A DNA stretch of 64,000 bases from Papaver somniferum (taxonomy: Eukaryota; Streptophyta; Magnoliopsida; Ranunculales; Papaveraceae): positions 9,137,860-9,201,859 of the forward strand of contig NC_039368.1 in assembly GCF_003573695.1 (NCBI RefSeq), read 5' to 3'. Positions 32,234 through 45,215 of this stretch are shown one piece after another. The translations under genes and the position numbers were made by a program. The notes beneath the pieces are model-generated. The model saw only the letters and a program-made list of their open reading frames with translations, did not search any database and was not told the origin of the DNA. Numbering within the stretch: position 1 is the stretch's first letter; each line of letters begins with the position of its first letter.

Positions 32234-33144
32234 GTTTAGTTTGCATATAATTAATCAAATGTGACCACCGTCCCCACATAATTGGCGAATATTTGAGTCA
32301 TCCGGTGAAGTATTATGGTATCTAGCACAATGTGATAGATTGAAGGATGCACATAAGATAATAACGCTTGTAAGACACAATGAGAGCCTCGCTGCCGCAC
32401 CATCCTTTTCAAAGTGTTTGTGATCACATGAATTCTTGTTTAGTATTATCAATTTTCTCCATCATCTCAGCTTATGTTTAGGTTTCAAATGAAATTTTAG
32501 TATAACGTAAGTAGCTATGTATGACCTAACACAAGTTGTGAAGTAACCATATTATATTACCTTTTATAAAAATCATACAAATTCTTAAATAGAAACTTGT
32601 AATTTTGTAAAGTATTTCTCTTTCTCACAAAAACTTCGTTCTTCTTGTCACGCGAGTTTACCACATTACAAATATTACACTTCATTCATCTCGACTTACA
32701 TAGTTTTTTTCTTCCAAGTTTCCTTCGTATCCACCCTCTTTGAACCATTTGCAATGACAGAGCAGACGTGTATGCACCCATTGTCTGACCAGTTTGTGAA
32801 ACTCTTGTATCAAATTCGGTAAAATATTCAGAGGATTAAAGTTTAACATGTAGTTAGTGACTCAGTAAGAAAAGTACCAGCTGAGCTATGATCCCGATTT
32901 CCTGCACATGCTCGAACAAGTGTTAATGAATTTTTTAGCAATAAGAAGAACTCATGTAGTAAATAATATCTTTTTAACCTATGTTTGAGTTCGATTTTTT
33001 TTCCCTGGGAAAATCAAATGCATTTAATAAAATACAAGTTACATGTATGTAGTTTAAAAGGTAATTGGAGGAGCATTATCCACACCCTAGTTATCAATTC
33101 GCCGTACAATTGAAATGCCGATCTGAGTTCATGAACTTTTTAGA
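32234..33144. other. Spacer with repeat R4 copy B
   Basis: No gene. The left end continues the sequence into which the Mutator-like element inserted. Holds dispersed repeat R4 at 32444-32517, listed separately. Confidence 0.4.
32444..32517 (+). repeat. Dispersed repeat R4, copy B
   Basis: TATTATCAATTTTCTCC ... TTTAGGTTTCAAATGAAATTTTAGTATAA. Matches copies A, C and D; similarity with copy A reaches about 32635. Confidence 0.6.
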
Positions 33145-33156
33145 CTTTACGAACTA

Positions 33157-36100
33157 GGAATTACTAGTTAATCCAAAAAATTCAAGACCGATTATTGTGT
33201 AGTCCACCACGAGAACAAAACTATCCGCTGGTCCAAAAACATATTTTTGGACCAGAAAACTTATCTTCTAGTCCTATTCACGTGTGAGTGATATAAATTG
33301 CATTTTTCAAAAGCCAAAACTACCCTTCCGTAGAATAAGATGCATAACCAAATTCTATTTTACTTTCTCTGTAGCTCTTGAAGAAACCTCCGGGTATGAA
33401 AGGAGGAAAATTTCTCACTGGAAAAATCATAAAATCTCATCAACAACAGTGAAAAAGCTAAGCCCTCCGCTAATCTCTCAAATTTTGATTTCAGGTATAT
33501 TGTTGTTTCAAAATGAATTGTTCTAGAAATTTCATTTTAGGATTTATAAAAAAATCAAAATTGATTTTTTTTTGGTTCATTTATCTGATTTGAAATTAGA
33601 GCGGAGATTTGTTATAAACGTTCTCATAGATTTTGTGTAAATTTTTTAATTTTTTAGTTAGTTCATCAAATTTGTCTTCTTCCAGTAATACTATATCATT
33701 TGAACAGATCCAACAAGATCCGCGAAGACATATTATTGATGGAAAACATAGTAATGTTACTTTCGATAAATTCCCTTATTATCTCAGGTAATAATCTTTT
33801 CATTTCCTCTGTTTTGATCACCTTCTTCTTCAATTTTCAAAATTTTTTGTTCAAAATTTTCATTTACGGTTAAATTTCAGACTCTTATGCTGAATTGGAT
33901 TTCGATGGGGTTTTTTTACTTCGTAATTAATGACATGCAAACATATGAATCCTATTTATGATCATTATTTGCTAGTTTGATGCATTTACGACTTTGAGAA
34001 TAACACAATGATATGTATAATGGTTGTTGTTGTTTTTTCAGTGCAATTGTCCGAGTTTGTCCATTTTGGTTTTTGTAGCCATTCATTTAAAATATGTTTA
34101 TCTTGTCCAAGTTAGTGGATGTGAAGAATTTTTTTTAAATTATTTTGTTATGCTTGGATTTATTAATTTGAGGATCTCTGTGCATTTTCATGTGTATATT
34201 TTTATATTTTCCTTGTAGTGGATTTTGGTTCCGGAAGAGTTGCTTTTAGCAGTTCTTATATGAATAAGTAAAAAAAAAAACTAATGGAGATTTTCTCCTT
34301 CAGATCCAGACATGTGCATTCCTATGTATGATCAAATGATACATATGTGTATGTACTGAATATAATATTCTCACTTGGAAAGTTTGTCAGTCATTTCAAC
34401 CTCTAAACTAGATATCTACTAGGTTTTTACTATTGTCTTTTGTCAATTCAGTAGATATTTTTGTTTTCCCCAGTACATGTATGTATGTAATGTAATATTT
34501 ACTAGTTTTTACTAAGTACATACCTATATCTACTAGGTGTTTACTCAGAACATATCAATATCTACTAGGCTTTCGTTTCTTATTTTCTTCGGTATATATT
34601 CATACGTACTACAATTTTTTGTTTTAGTTTTGAAATTTTTGGGTTTTTGTTGAAAAATTGTTTACAGACATGAATTTATGCTTATATCTTACAGCAGCTA
34701 TGAACCTTTAAGGAAATGAAACTAATGACTTTGTATTATTGTTATTAGGAAGATGGGGGTTATATTTACCTTGATGTATAATAGGAAGTCGTATCATTGA
34801 GGTTATGTTTACCTGAAATTGAGTTTCATAGGATTTTCGTTAGTAGGAATGTGGGGGTTTAACTGGTGAGTGGGTAGAAGCAATATACATGTTCAATGGA
34901 AGAATTTTTTGATGATTGGGCAGGTGGTAGTAGAGCGAACTTAGAAACAACTGGTGCACAAAAGCTTGTTGTCTTTAGTACATGTATATATGTACTTTGA
35001 TATTCATTTGAATTAGTGGTAGAGTGATTATTCTCAAAAATAATAAGGTTGTAGGTTATTGAACTGAAACCACTTGTTAAAGAGATTTCACTGATATACC
35101 ATATTTTTTAGTAGCCTTCCTGAGTTTTCAGCGTTGTAAAATTATTCTGCTATATCATATGAGATTCATCAGCTTAAAGAAGTTTGAAAATTTTTGCTTA
35201 TAATGTGGTACAAATTTGGGTCTAACGCAGTTTGTAATTGCAGAAAAAAAAAAAGAACCAATAGAAGAAAAAGAAGCTAAAGGGTGGTGTTGTAGACTCT
35301 AACAGATATATATCAATATGTACCATGTTTTACCCAGTACATATCTATATGTACCGGTGTCAATGCTAAGCTTTGACTCTTTGTGTCCTATAAATTTGTG
35401 TTGTCTGATATGTTATAAGTATCCATTTTTGCTAAAATAATGCATGCTCTCTCAATAGAATGATGTGATACCATGTACATCCTTCCAAGTGCTATTGTGA
35501 GTATTTAGACCATTAACCTCTCAAACTCTAAGGGTATTCTAGCTTAAACCCTTGCACACTGCTTGACAATTTTGATTCCAGAACTAAATATAGTTTCATT
35601 TTACCCTTTATTTTTGGTCACACTTTGGAAACTGTCTTTGGTTCTATGCATCATGTTTGTCTTGAATTTGATTTTTCATATAGTTTCTATGTATCTTTAA
35701 GTAACACTAAACTGATTATGTTTTTACTAATATGCAGTTGTTATCTAGTTTGTTTTACTCAGTATATTTCAATATCTTCAATACATGTGTATACATGCTG
35801 CAATTTTCTGTTTTGATTTAATTTTTATTTTTGGGATTTTGTTCAAAAATTGATTTCAAATATATGAATTTCTGCCTATTATAGGGGTTATATCTTACAA
35901 TAGCTATGAACCTATATGAGAGTGACCATTAGAAAGACATCTATTTTTTAAATTTACCTGGTTAATTTATTTAGATATTGTTTTGTTTTTGCAGCTGAAT
36001 TTTCTGAATATATCCAAGTAGGGGGTGGCAGGAATGGTGGTGGTAGTAAGAACAAGGAATTTGCGACCTATGGTCATAACAGATGGAAGCATTGTGGATA

Positions 36101-38805
36101 TCGTTCCGTCGTCAGATGCCCGCAGAACTCATGTTATGTCTCAGATAAATGCACAGTTTATTTATAAGAATGAAAGACTCACAAAATTTGTGGACATAAA
36201 TATCTACTGCAGAATTTGTTCTATCTAGTAGTCTCCGGACTGCATCAACATTCTCCCTCATTTCTTTGCAAAAGAGACTCATTTTGATAGTGCACTTAAC
36301 AATATGGGGGAATTTATTTCACTCTCATCATTCCTGCAAAAGTTGCACAATGACGTCCTTGGAAAATGGAGATCCATAGTTTCTAATGTCGGTCTTTCAG
36401 TAGTTCTGATACTCGGTACTTATACAAAATATTAGAATTGCAAAGAAGAAGAAAACCAGAAACATCAACATAAATCGTTGGATGGAGTTGATTTTCGCAT
36501 CTCAAAAGGGATGATATCTCTGTATCTTACTTTTTCATTCATGAGAGAGTACAATATCTGTAAACAATCCCAATTAATAGCTAAACTATATAAGATTTTC
36601 ATTGTGTTGATTTTCTAGCATTCTTGAGAGTTCTATTTACGTTTATATTTTTTTTATATCCCTGGTATATAGTGATGAAGTGCATGTTATACAATAAAAC
36701 AGACTTGATATTACTTGACAAATACTTGACATTATAACTGCAAACTTCATTGTAGACATAATGGACAAAAAAGTGCGTACATTTTATCCAAAAAGATGTT
36801 GTCATCTTCCTGCAAACAAAACTAGGAACCCAATTAAAAAAACAATCTAAAAGTACTAAAATCTTAATGTTCTCAAAACTTTCTTAAATCTCCTTTGGTG
36901 CCATCTTCTTGCAGGTGTTGTAGTTCAAAAAGGTGGTCAGAGTTTAATATCATGATCATGTATAAATAATAAAATTATAGTTCATTCACAGGTATATCTT
37001 ATGATCCATAACAACAAGCACATTACTTTAACAGAAATGTATGAAGACACAATTCTAATGCAACAATTTTTTTCCTGAGCAAAATAACAAAGAGTTTTTT
37101 TTTTCTTTAGCAAGGTAATACATATGTAATCTGAGTATCCAATAGTACCTATAAATATGTACTGATGGATCTTTCTTCTTTTACTGGATTGACAAGAGTC
37201 ACTAGCTTGTAAAGTTCTCGCATACTGATATGTAATCTGAGTATTCAGTAGTACCTATCAATATGTACTGATGTTTGTTCATGCATAAAAGAGATTTTTT
37301 ACACATTGAATGTCAATATGTATTGATATCTATTCAAGCATAAAGAGTTTTTTTACACAGTACATGTCAATATGTTCTACATAATACATGCCAATATGTA
37401 ATATTAAATCATACAAACAACATTAATCTACATAATGATACGTACCAATGCATATCCAAGCATAAAAGAGGGTTGTACATGCCAATATGTACTATTATAT
37501 TATACACAAAACACTAATTAACTATCCATATATATCCAAACAATACATATTGACACTTTAAGGTAATGAGAGTTGGTTGAAAACAAAGTAAGAAGAATAC
37601 ATCAAGTACATGGTGATATGTACTGATGTATGTGTACTTCAAAAGTATCTGTTCAACAACACTACATATCCATCAGTATTCGACAATACATATTGATATG
37701 TACCTGATGCATATGCAATCCAAGTATTCGATAATACATATTGATATGTAGCGCTGATGAATTCTACTTGTATTCAACAATACAATACATATTGCTATGT
37801 ATTGTATTAACACATACTGCATATTATTTCTTTGGTATTCAAGGATACATATTGACATGTACTACATCAACGAATCACTTTTTCCTAAGCACATTTCGAT
37901 ATGTCCAAGCATAAACTATGCTAGGATTATATACAGGTAATATCATCAAGTAATCACTCTTTCCCTTACTACATATTTATATGTATTCAAGCATGAACTA
38001 AGGGTTTAGAAAAAATCTGAAAACTCCTAAATTTATATATGCCAAACTTGAATTTTTTTTGTGAAACTTCCAATATTCCACTACACAGACAAAAACCCCA
38101 AATTCATATCAGTAACAATAAAATTAGTAATTTTGTAACAAAAATTTACAAAAAAAAATACGAACCCTAAGAAATAAAACTTGAAGAAGATCAAGAAAAT
38201 TACAACAAATACCTGTTAAATAGCTTCAAAATATGTTATGCTAATTACAGTATATACTGATATGCATTGCACCAACGAATTGATGTTAATATGAGATTGA
38301 AAACATTAATTTTTCGATTAACATCAATTTCTTCAAGAAAAACTTGAAACTGAAAAACCCTAGTTTTGATGTAAAATTGAAATTGAAAAACTTAAAACAT
38401 ACCTTAATTATATATAAACCCATATCATAATCAGCATCAATAAAATCTTCTTCATTAACATTAGTTTCTTCAAGAGTATCTAAGATCCACACGATTTTTC
38501 AAATTTTCCGTAACTTGTTTGATTTTTTATTGTTGTTTTTTTGAATCTAGGGTTTTGATTTTCTTTTCTCTGGAGAAGACTGAAAAACTGATGAAGAAGA
38601 AGAATGAAATGTCGACGAAAACAAGAAGAAAGATGATTTTTTTTGTAGCGTGTTTTCTTCTCTTCTTGTGACACGCGTGTTATTAGGGTTACCTTGGTAA
38701 TTTTATGCTTTTTGAAAATTTGTTGGACCAGCCATCAAATATTTTATCCCGCTGGACTATATATTAACCCGGATCGGGTTTTGTGCACTAAATAGCAAAT
38801 TTCTT
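33157..38805. mobile_element. Large terminal-inverted-repeat element rich in TACATAT/ATATGTA words
   Basis: A 12-bp direct repeat CTTTACGAACTA directly abuts both sides (33145-33156 and 38806-38817). Inside it the first roughly 170 bp and the complement of the last part align imperfectly: both have TATAGTCCA or TGTAGTCCA, then CTGGTCCAA, then ATTTTTCAAAAGC-like blocks. That size and TIR length suggest a Mutator-like element. The interior has about 20 copies of short palindromic words such as ACATATTGATATGTAC, mostly in 34400-35400 and 37100-38000. No transposase was found; a 67-codon frame at 36025 has no known domain. Confidence 0.55.
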
Positions 38806-38936
38806 CTTTACGAACTATACACGTTTTTACGGATCCGAACTAGAATCGGTTGAATCCATTCGGCCCATATTCTCCGAACAAACAACTAATGGGCTTAATA
38901 TCTCTTCTTAAGGCCCGGACACTAATTCTCCCTTCG

Positions 38937-40479
38937 AATGATTTGTTGGGACCATGGTTTTATTTTTAGTAAGACATTTAAAAGTAAATCTAGGTCACCC
39001 CTTATCTAGATATTTATATTAATACCTAAACTACCCTCCTGATTAATTTTGAGTAATGATTAGTGAAATCATTAGTGAAATGATTAAGCTAAAGAAGTAG
39101 AATTATTGAGAGAGTAAAATTAGAGAAGATGAAGAAGAAAAACATGGAAAATAATTTTTTTTTCCAATTCACTAAGCTTGAGTATTCAAGTGATGATAGC
39201 TCATTCGATTCTTCATCTCCATCCTCTCCTAGAGTATTTGTTAATCTTCACAATGATCTGAATATGTGTTATTTCTTAGATGGTGAATGTATTCTTCCAC
39301 AAACTCAATCTCAAGATGAAAATGATGGATTTTACCAACCACAACCGGGGGAAGAGTATTTGGGTCCCCAAGTATGCTTCAAACTTAGATAATGGTGGTT
39401 GAATCGGTCCAAATATTCATAAAACTGTAAATTTTTATAAAAAATTCCTGCTAGGTTCAGGTAGTTCGATTACCAAGTGTGAAGAACAGGTAACCGAACG
39501 CGGAGTTCGATTAATAAATGTCAAGAACATATAACCGAACACAGAGTTCAGTTTCTTTCTTCAAACACGCAGGTAGTCGAACTTTAGTAATAAGATTTAC
39601 ATATGTATGTTCGGTTAGTTAGCAAACTTCAACGCAACCAAGTTCCCAACCAAACAGCAGGTTAAAAGTAACCTAGTATTAGAAGTTCGGTTGGTTCGCA
39701 AACTTCAACATATTCTGCGAATCAACCAAACTGGGCTTATATATGCATATATGCAATTAGGCAAACATTCGGTTACTACGAAATTTATTTCTTGGCGAAT
39801 TAGGTAGAGTTCGGTTACGAAGTTTCAAAGGTAGAGTTCGGTTACAAAGAAAACTTAACATTTTTGCGAACGAACCGAACTTTTGGATTTCTCATTATTT
39901 CGTAAACTAAAGTTCGGTGATATCCTTATTTTGCGAAGGAACCGAACTTATGGACTTGTGTTGTTCTAATACAAGGGGTTCGGTTAAAAGTATTTTTTGC
40001 GAATCAACTGAACTCTGAGTTCGATTAAGAAAAAAATAATTCGTGATAACCGAACTTTTTGCGACGAAACCGAACGTTTTGCGACGTAACCGAACTTTTC
40101 TCTGAAAAAAATCTCCATTAAATTTCTCTGCAACTTCCATTTTCAACTCATTTTGATGATTACTTCTCATTTATTCAACCAAAAACGAATGACAAGTAAT
40201 GGGTTTGTGAGAATATCTTTGTTAATGTTTTAAATTAAGTTATATATAAAGAGGTGGCGGTGATTGGTGGTGGTAATCGGCGGTGGTGGGTGTGGTGGTG
40301 GGAGGAGGTGGTGGTTATATATATATATATAGGTGGTTACTAGGTTGATTTTAAATTAAATTAGGTTAAGGATAGGTTAGTCATTTCAACGCTTTAAGAC
40401 ACCCCTTATAACTATAGGGAGAGGGTGGCTAATAAAATCATGATCCTCTCAAAAAAACCATGGTCCCTAAAAAATCATT
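38937..40479. mobile_element. Mutator-like non-autonomous element, copy 2 (inverted)
   Basis: Same ends as copy 1 (AATGATTTGTTGGGACCATGG on the left, complement AATGATTTTTTAGGGACCATGG on the right), same subterminal block (AAGGGGTGTC), but in reverse orientation. Carries about 17 GTTCGGTT/AACCGAAC words between 39460 and 40110, a GGT-rich stretch and a short TA microsatellite near 40317-40332. No matching target duplication is visible (flanks TCTCCCTTCG and CTAGAATAAG), suggesting rearrangement or decay. Confidence 0.72.
39129..39392 (+). CDS. Small ORF of the Mutator-like element (87 codons)
   Basis: An open frame inside copy 2: an N-terminus rich in lysine and phenylalanine, a serine/aspartate stretch (SSDDSSFDSSSPSSPRVFV), and the end PGEEYLGPQVCFKLR. 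Copy 1 keeps its first and last codons but has lost the middle in frame. The end might recall the N-terminal border of FAR1/Mutator-type DNA-binding regions, but this is too weak to call. It may be the remaining 5' end of a larger captured or transposase gene. Confidence 0.35.
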   Translation: MKKKNMENNFFFQFTKLEYSSDDSSFDSSSPSSPRVFVNLHNDLNMCYFLDGECILPQTQSQDENDGFYQPQPGEEYLGPQVCFKLR

Positions 40480-40846
40480 CTAGAATAAGACCAGTTGTTA
40501 ACCGTAATACCAAATCATTGATTATGGCATACTGAGTCAAAAGTGATTAAGTCGCGCAGGAACAACTTCTTTTTCCTATGTTCGATTAATTCTTGATTAA
40601 AGGGAATAGATTAGACTATTGAATAACGATTTAAGGTAAAAGGAATAAAATATATAAATAACCAAAAGAATCATTAAAAATTAGTTAACAAATTAGTAGC
40701 TTATCACTTTAGTTATTTGGAAACAGTGAGTTGCATGGGAATGTCATTTGTTGTTGATAAAAGAGTAACTCCCGCAGCAGCCGTGTGAACACGTAAATCA
40801 CGAAGGCATCTATACGTTCACAAATAATGTTCGCATTCTATGTACC

Positions 40847-43800
40847 TAGAGCTGTCAAACGGGCAAGCTAGGGTCAACCCGGCCCTAGCTTGACAAGCTA
40901 CGGACGGGTTAGGATCAACCCTAGCCCTAATACTGTTCATGTACAAGCCCAAAACCCCAACCCTAGCGCTAGATGGGTTGGCTCTGACGGGTTGCTGGTT
41001 GGCTGGTAAATTTGACTTTATTAATTTTGTGCTAAAAATATGAATACTGAAAACAGATTACAGATTCCACAATACAACTAAAACATGATTGAAATGAACC
41101 AAACCAAAGTTGTGGAGTGGAATACATATAGACATAGTTACATACATATATAAAACCAAAAAAAAATACAAACTTCCACTTTTACTGCCTACCAGTTTAC
41201 CACAGTATCACCTACTAAAAGTCTAAAACACTTCATCACTACACTAGTGAAAAGGAGACCATAATAACAACCAATTCCTGCACAAAAAGTATCATATTCA
41301 TTAATAAGGAATTAAGGATATAGGATAGGTCCAGGATTGTGATTCATATAAGTATCCTCAAAGTGACAGTAACTATTATCTATGTTTGTCCTTTTATATA
41401 CAAAAGTGGGCAAACTGAAGTACAAACCGAAGCTACCGTCTACTGAACTGACTTTGAAATCTTGAATCACAACCTAAACCCTCATATGCAGTCACATATA
41501 CAATATATATCGTTAGTGTCTCCCTTCATATTTATACAAAAAATAGGAGACAGTCATAATATCATATTGAAGTCCAAAATATTTCCTAAATCAGTGCCCA
41601 AAAAATGTTCTTTTTCCATGTATCTTTGTAATTTTGTGTCTAGAAGTGTATCACTTCAAGATGCTCCAGTATGAATCTGTAATTTCCAGAAAAAAGTATA
41701 TCAAACAAAAGGATGTGTTAATGTAAATAAATAGAATTTTCATAATTACCCGCTTTATATCGCTGAAGTACAGATACTAATTAGACGCATAAGAACTTAC
41801 TGCCTCATTGTTGTTTGCTGGCTCAAATGCCAATACATCCTCACTAATATCATTATATTTCACTTCCTCAACATCAGTTGATGCAGCTCCTACATATAAT
41901 TGAAAATAAGTAATTATGAATCTCATATATTGTTAAATAGACTTACAACTAATTTTAAATATTACTCAAGACACTTAGCCTCTTACCGATTCCATATATC
42001 CAATCACGAGTTGTTATCAATGCCTCGGCACTTTCAGGTGATAAGGAGCTGCGATATCTGTCAAGTACCCTTCCCCCAAGGCTAAATGCAGATTCCGAAG
42101 CAACAGTTGAAATAGGAATTGATAAAATATCGGTTGCCATTCTTGTAAGATTAGGGTATCGTAGTTCTTGGCTTCTCCAATACTTCAAGATGTCAAAATC
42201 AGTTGACATTGATCCTGATGACTCACTTAGATATTGTTCTAGTTCTGACTTGTCAGATTGTTGACCACCATTTTTTTTTGCCGCGGCAAATTCCTGCATC
42301 AAAAAACTTCAACAATTAACTACCAGTTCTATATGGACAGTTATAGAAATGTTCAAGCAGTTAAAACTTAAAGAAATATCACCTGCATAAAAGCACTTCC
42401 ATTGCGTCCAGAATTCCCACCATTTACAGTACCCGAATTCTGAGTTTCATTGGTTGTCGAACCTCTTAAAGTTGACGTATGATACTCTTTATAGAGTGCC
42501 GCCATCCTTTTTCTAATAATATCAACTTCCTTCTTCATTTCACGCTCAACAGGATACACCTTTTCTAAAGTAAACTCTACAAATTCAAACTTCAATCGAG
42601 GGTCTAAAACGACTGCCATTGCCAATATTGGACTCAATTTTTTCCAATACTTGGCAAATTTTTCTTGCATTTTCTTCGCCATGTTTCTGATGAACTCAAT
42701 GTCATTAGTTGTCTCTTGATCTAATAATACTTTAATCTGACAAACCCCATCAAAATAAAAATTAGAAGTAGGATACTTGTTTCCAGAGAATAGAGTCGTG
42801 AGGTCATAAAAGACCTTGAGAAACTTCGTGACCACTTTGATTTGCTCCCATTCTTCCCCATTAGGAGACTCTGCATAGTCAGGGTCCACCAACCTCAAAT
42901 GAGTGAAGACTTTTTCATACGAAATACAACTTTGCAACATAATATAAGTAGAATTCCATCTTGTCGAACACCCATCTTTACTGACATTCCTAAATCGCTG
43001 ACAGTATCCAAGAAATTTTGTTTTCTTCTTTGTGAACCTTTAAGGTACTTCACTGCTAACCTTATCTTGATTACTGCTGGATCAATCTCTGTCAGTCCAT
43101 CTCTTACAATAAGATTTATTATGTGAGCACAACACCTTATATGAAAGTTTCTTTTCCCAGTATCCGACATAACATTCCTTGCAATGAATCGACTCTTCAT
43201 TATCTTAACACATGAAGTATTTGATGCAGCGTTATCCAAAGTGATGCTAGTTACTTTTCCTTCAATTCCCCAATCATTTAACATCAGAAATAACTTATCT
43301 GAAAGTGCTTGACCAGTATGGGGTGGTGGCAATGGAGAAAAATTTAAAAGAAACTTCTGCAATACCCAATCTTGATCAACAAAGTGTACTGTTAAACTTA
43401 TGTATCCAGTGGTGTTGACGGAGGTCCACATGTCTGATGTTAGACATATTTTACCTGGAGCACATTGTAATTTCTTGCGAATAACTTCTTTTTGGAACTT
43501 ATGCATTTTAAGAATATCAGACCTTGTAGTATTCCTTGATATGGTTTCAACATCGACATTCATATAACTACATAACTCCCTAAATTCAGTCCATTCTACA
43601 CAATTAAAGGGGAGATTTTTACCAATAATTAGTCTTGCAACTAAATCCCGAAACTTTGATTGATCTATTTTGCGTGCACGAGTAGCCAGTTTTCCATTAT
43701 TTGTAGATAACAAAAGTTTCCCCACATCTTGCATCTTCAGTCTAGGGCACTTCTTTAAATGCCTTGACATAGTTGATGTTCCTCCTTTCTGACTGTCATA

Positions 43801-45207
43801 AGCATATTCCTTCCTAAAATGCTTGCACGTAGCCTTTTCTTTACCATCTTTGTCTCGTGACCAATCAAAATCATTCCATACTTTTGATGTAAATTTCTTT
43901 TTCTTTGAAGCATGCTCTTGACTTGTCATCGACTCTACTACTGATATCCTCTTCACTCATGACATCGTCATGGTCTTGTTCAACTGACATTTTAGGAAGC
44001 TACATAAAGAATTCAAAAATCAAAATTAGTAAGCCTTGAGCTACATCACAGGGGACTAGAGCTGTCAATAATTAAAATCCCAACAAGTACACATCCCAAA
44101 CCGGCAAAGGCAAAGCCAACAAAAGTATGCTTTTTTACACTTTCATGTAAGCCAAAATAAAACATGTGCTTTCTGATTCTGACATGCTGCATATGGAGTT
44201 CATTTCCATTTTCAGAATCAGTAAACCTTTGTAATTCAAATAAATATTCACAAGCATAACGTAAGCAAGCTATGCATTATTAATTTATTATAAATTGACA
44301 TTAAGAGATAGATTGACATTAAGAGACATGAGTTAACAATAAATGACACAAATTCGTGAAAAGGGTATTGTGGTTCTAAGAATCATTTCCACAAACACCT
44401 AACAGTACTTAAAACAAGTTATGCATTAAAAACTTATAACTACTCACTTAGATTAGGAAAGTAGAAGTAAAATCATCGGCCAATTTTTCCTATTCTTCTT
44501 CAACGGTAGTCTAAAGAAAGCCCTAACCCATGAAAATCAAACAAATAGTTAGAAAATTTTTTAAAAAAAAAAAGATCATTAAAGTTAAACTTAAAGATCA
44601 AAATCTAATCTATAACTTAGAAGTGAAAAAACAACCTAAAGGATAAAACTTGGTTAGTTGATTACGAGTAAAGCCCTAACCCTAACCCCTGAAAATCAAA
44701 CAGAATAACAGATAGTTAGAAAATTAAAAAAAAGATCATTATAGTTAAACAGTAAACTTAAAGATCAAAGATTCAAAATCTAATCTAGAACTTAGAATAG
44801 AAAAAACAACCCTATTTAGTTTTAAGTTAGAAAAAGAGACGAACTCACGAACACGAATACGGAATACCTCTGCAGCTCTGCTCTGCCTCCACCCTCCAGT
44901 CCAGATCTAAAACTTAAGAGAAGTTTTCTGATTTCTCTTTCTTTGGAAAACTTAGATAAGAATGAGAAGTACCCGGTTACCTGGGTAGCAGGTAAAATAC
45001 TACCGATACCTCCTATTCTAGGTTACTATCATAATTGAACGGGTTGGCTGGTAACCCGCGGGTTAGACCTAGCCCGGCTTGTTTTCTATTAGGGTCAGAT
45101 ATAACAGACCTAGCCCGGCCCGTTTAGGAAACAAGCCCAGCCAATCCGGGTTGAAACAAGCCGGGCTAGGGTCAACCCGCGGGCCGGGTTACTAATTGAC
45201 AGCTCTA
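40847..45207 (-). mobile_element. hAT transposon with intact ends
   Basis: Both ends read TAGAGCTGTCAA as terminal inverted repeats (plus 40847 and minus 45207). A perfect 8-bp target duplication TATGTACC flanks the element (40839-40846 and 45208-45215), the hallmark of hAT. Subterminal regions hold repeated CTAGCCCGG and AACCCGCGGGTT-like words, likely transposase-binding sites by analogy with other hAT elements. The 4.36 kb interior has one transposase gene on the minus strand with a frameshift, so the element may be mobilised only in trans. Confidence 0.93.
41777..43956 (-). pseudogene. hAT transposase (BED finger type), one clear frameshift
   Basis: Transposase of the plant Ac/RICESLEEPER-like group. 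Order: a BED zinc-finger region (KVWNDFDWSRDKDGKEKATC, then HLKKC) in which the second cysteine is replaced (CKHF), then TSDMWTSVNTTGYISLTV with the first catalytic Asp, LDNAASN with the second, a DUF4413-like block, and the C-terminal dimerisation region PISTVASESAFSLGGRVLDR with the catalytic Glu. A frameshift near 42960-43020 separates the first 350 codons from TRWNSTYIML. Two introns are inferred: 42382-42294 (ATGCAG|GTGATA ... GATGCAG) and 41986-41890 (GTAAGA ... ATGTAG). The last exon (41889-41777) adds an acidic tail ending in SSYASN. Confidence 0.88.
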
Positions 45208-45215
45208 TATGTACC

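Noticed and set aside
36000..36190. Weak resemblance of a translated stretch after an acceptor-like TTTTTGCAG (RWKHCGYRSVVRCPQ, DKCT) to a WRKY DNA-binding domain.
   Set aside because: The WRKYG core itself is not there, spacing of zinc ligands is not matched and the frame closes soon; too weak to report as a feature.
37673..37858. Minus-strand frame with repeated RYISICI/EY units.
   Set aside because: It is the translation of the ACATATTGATATGTAC word array, not a gene.
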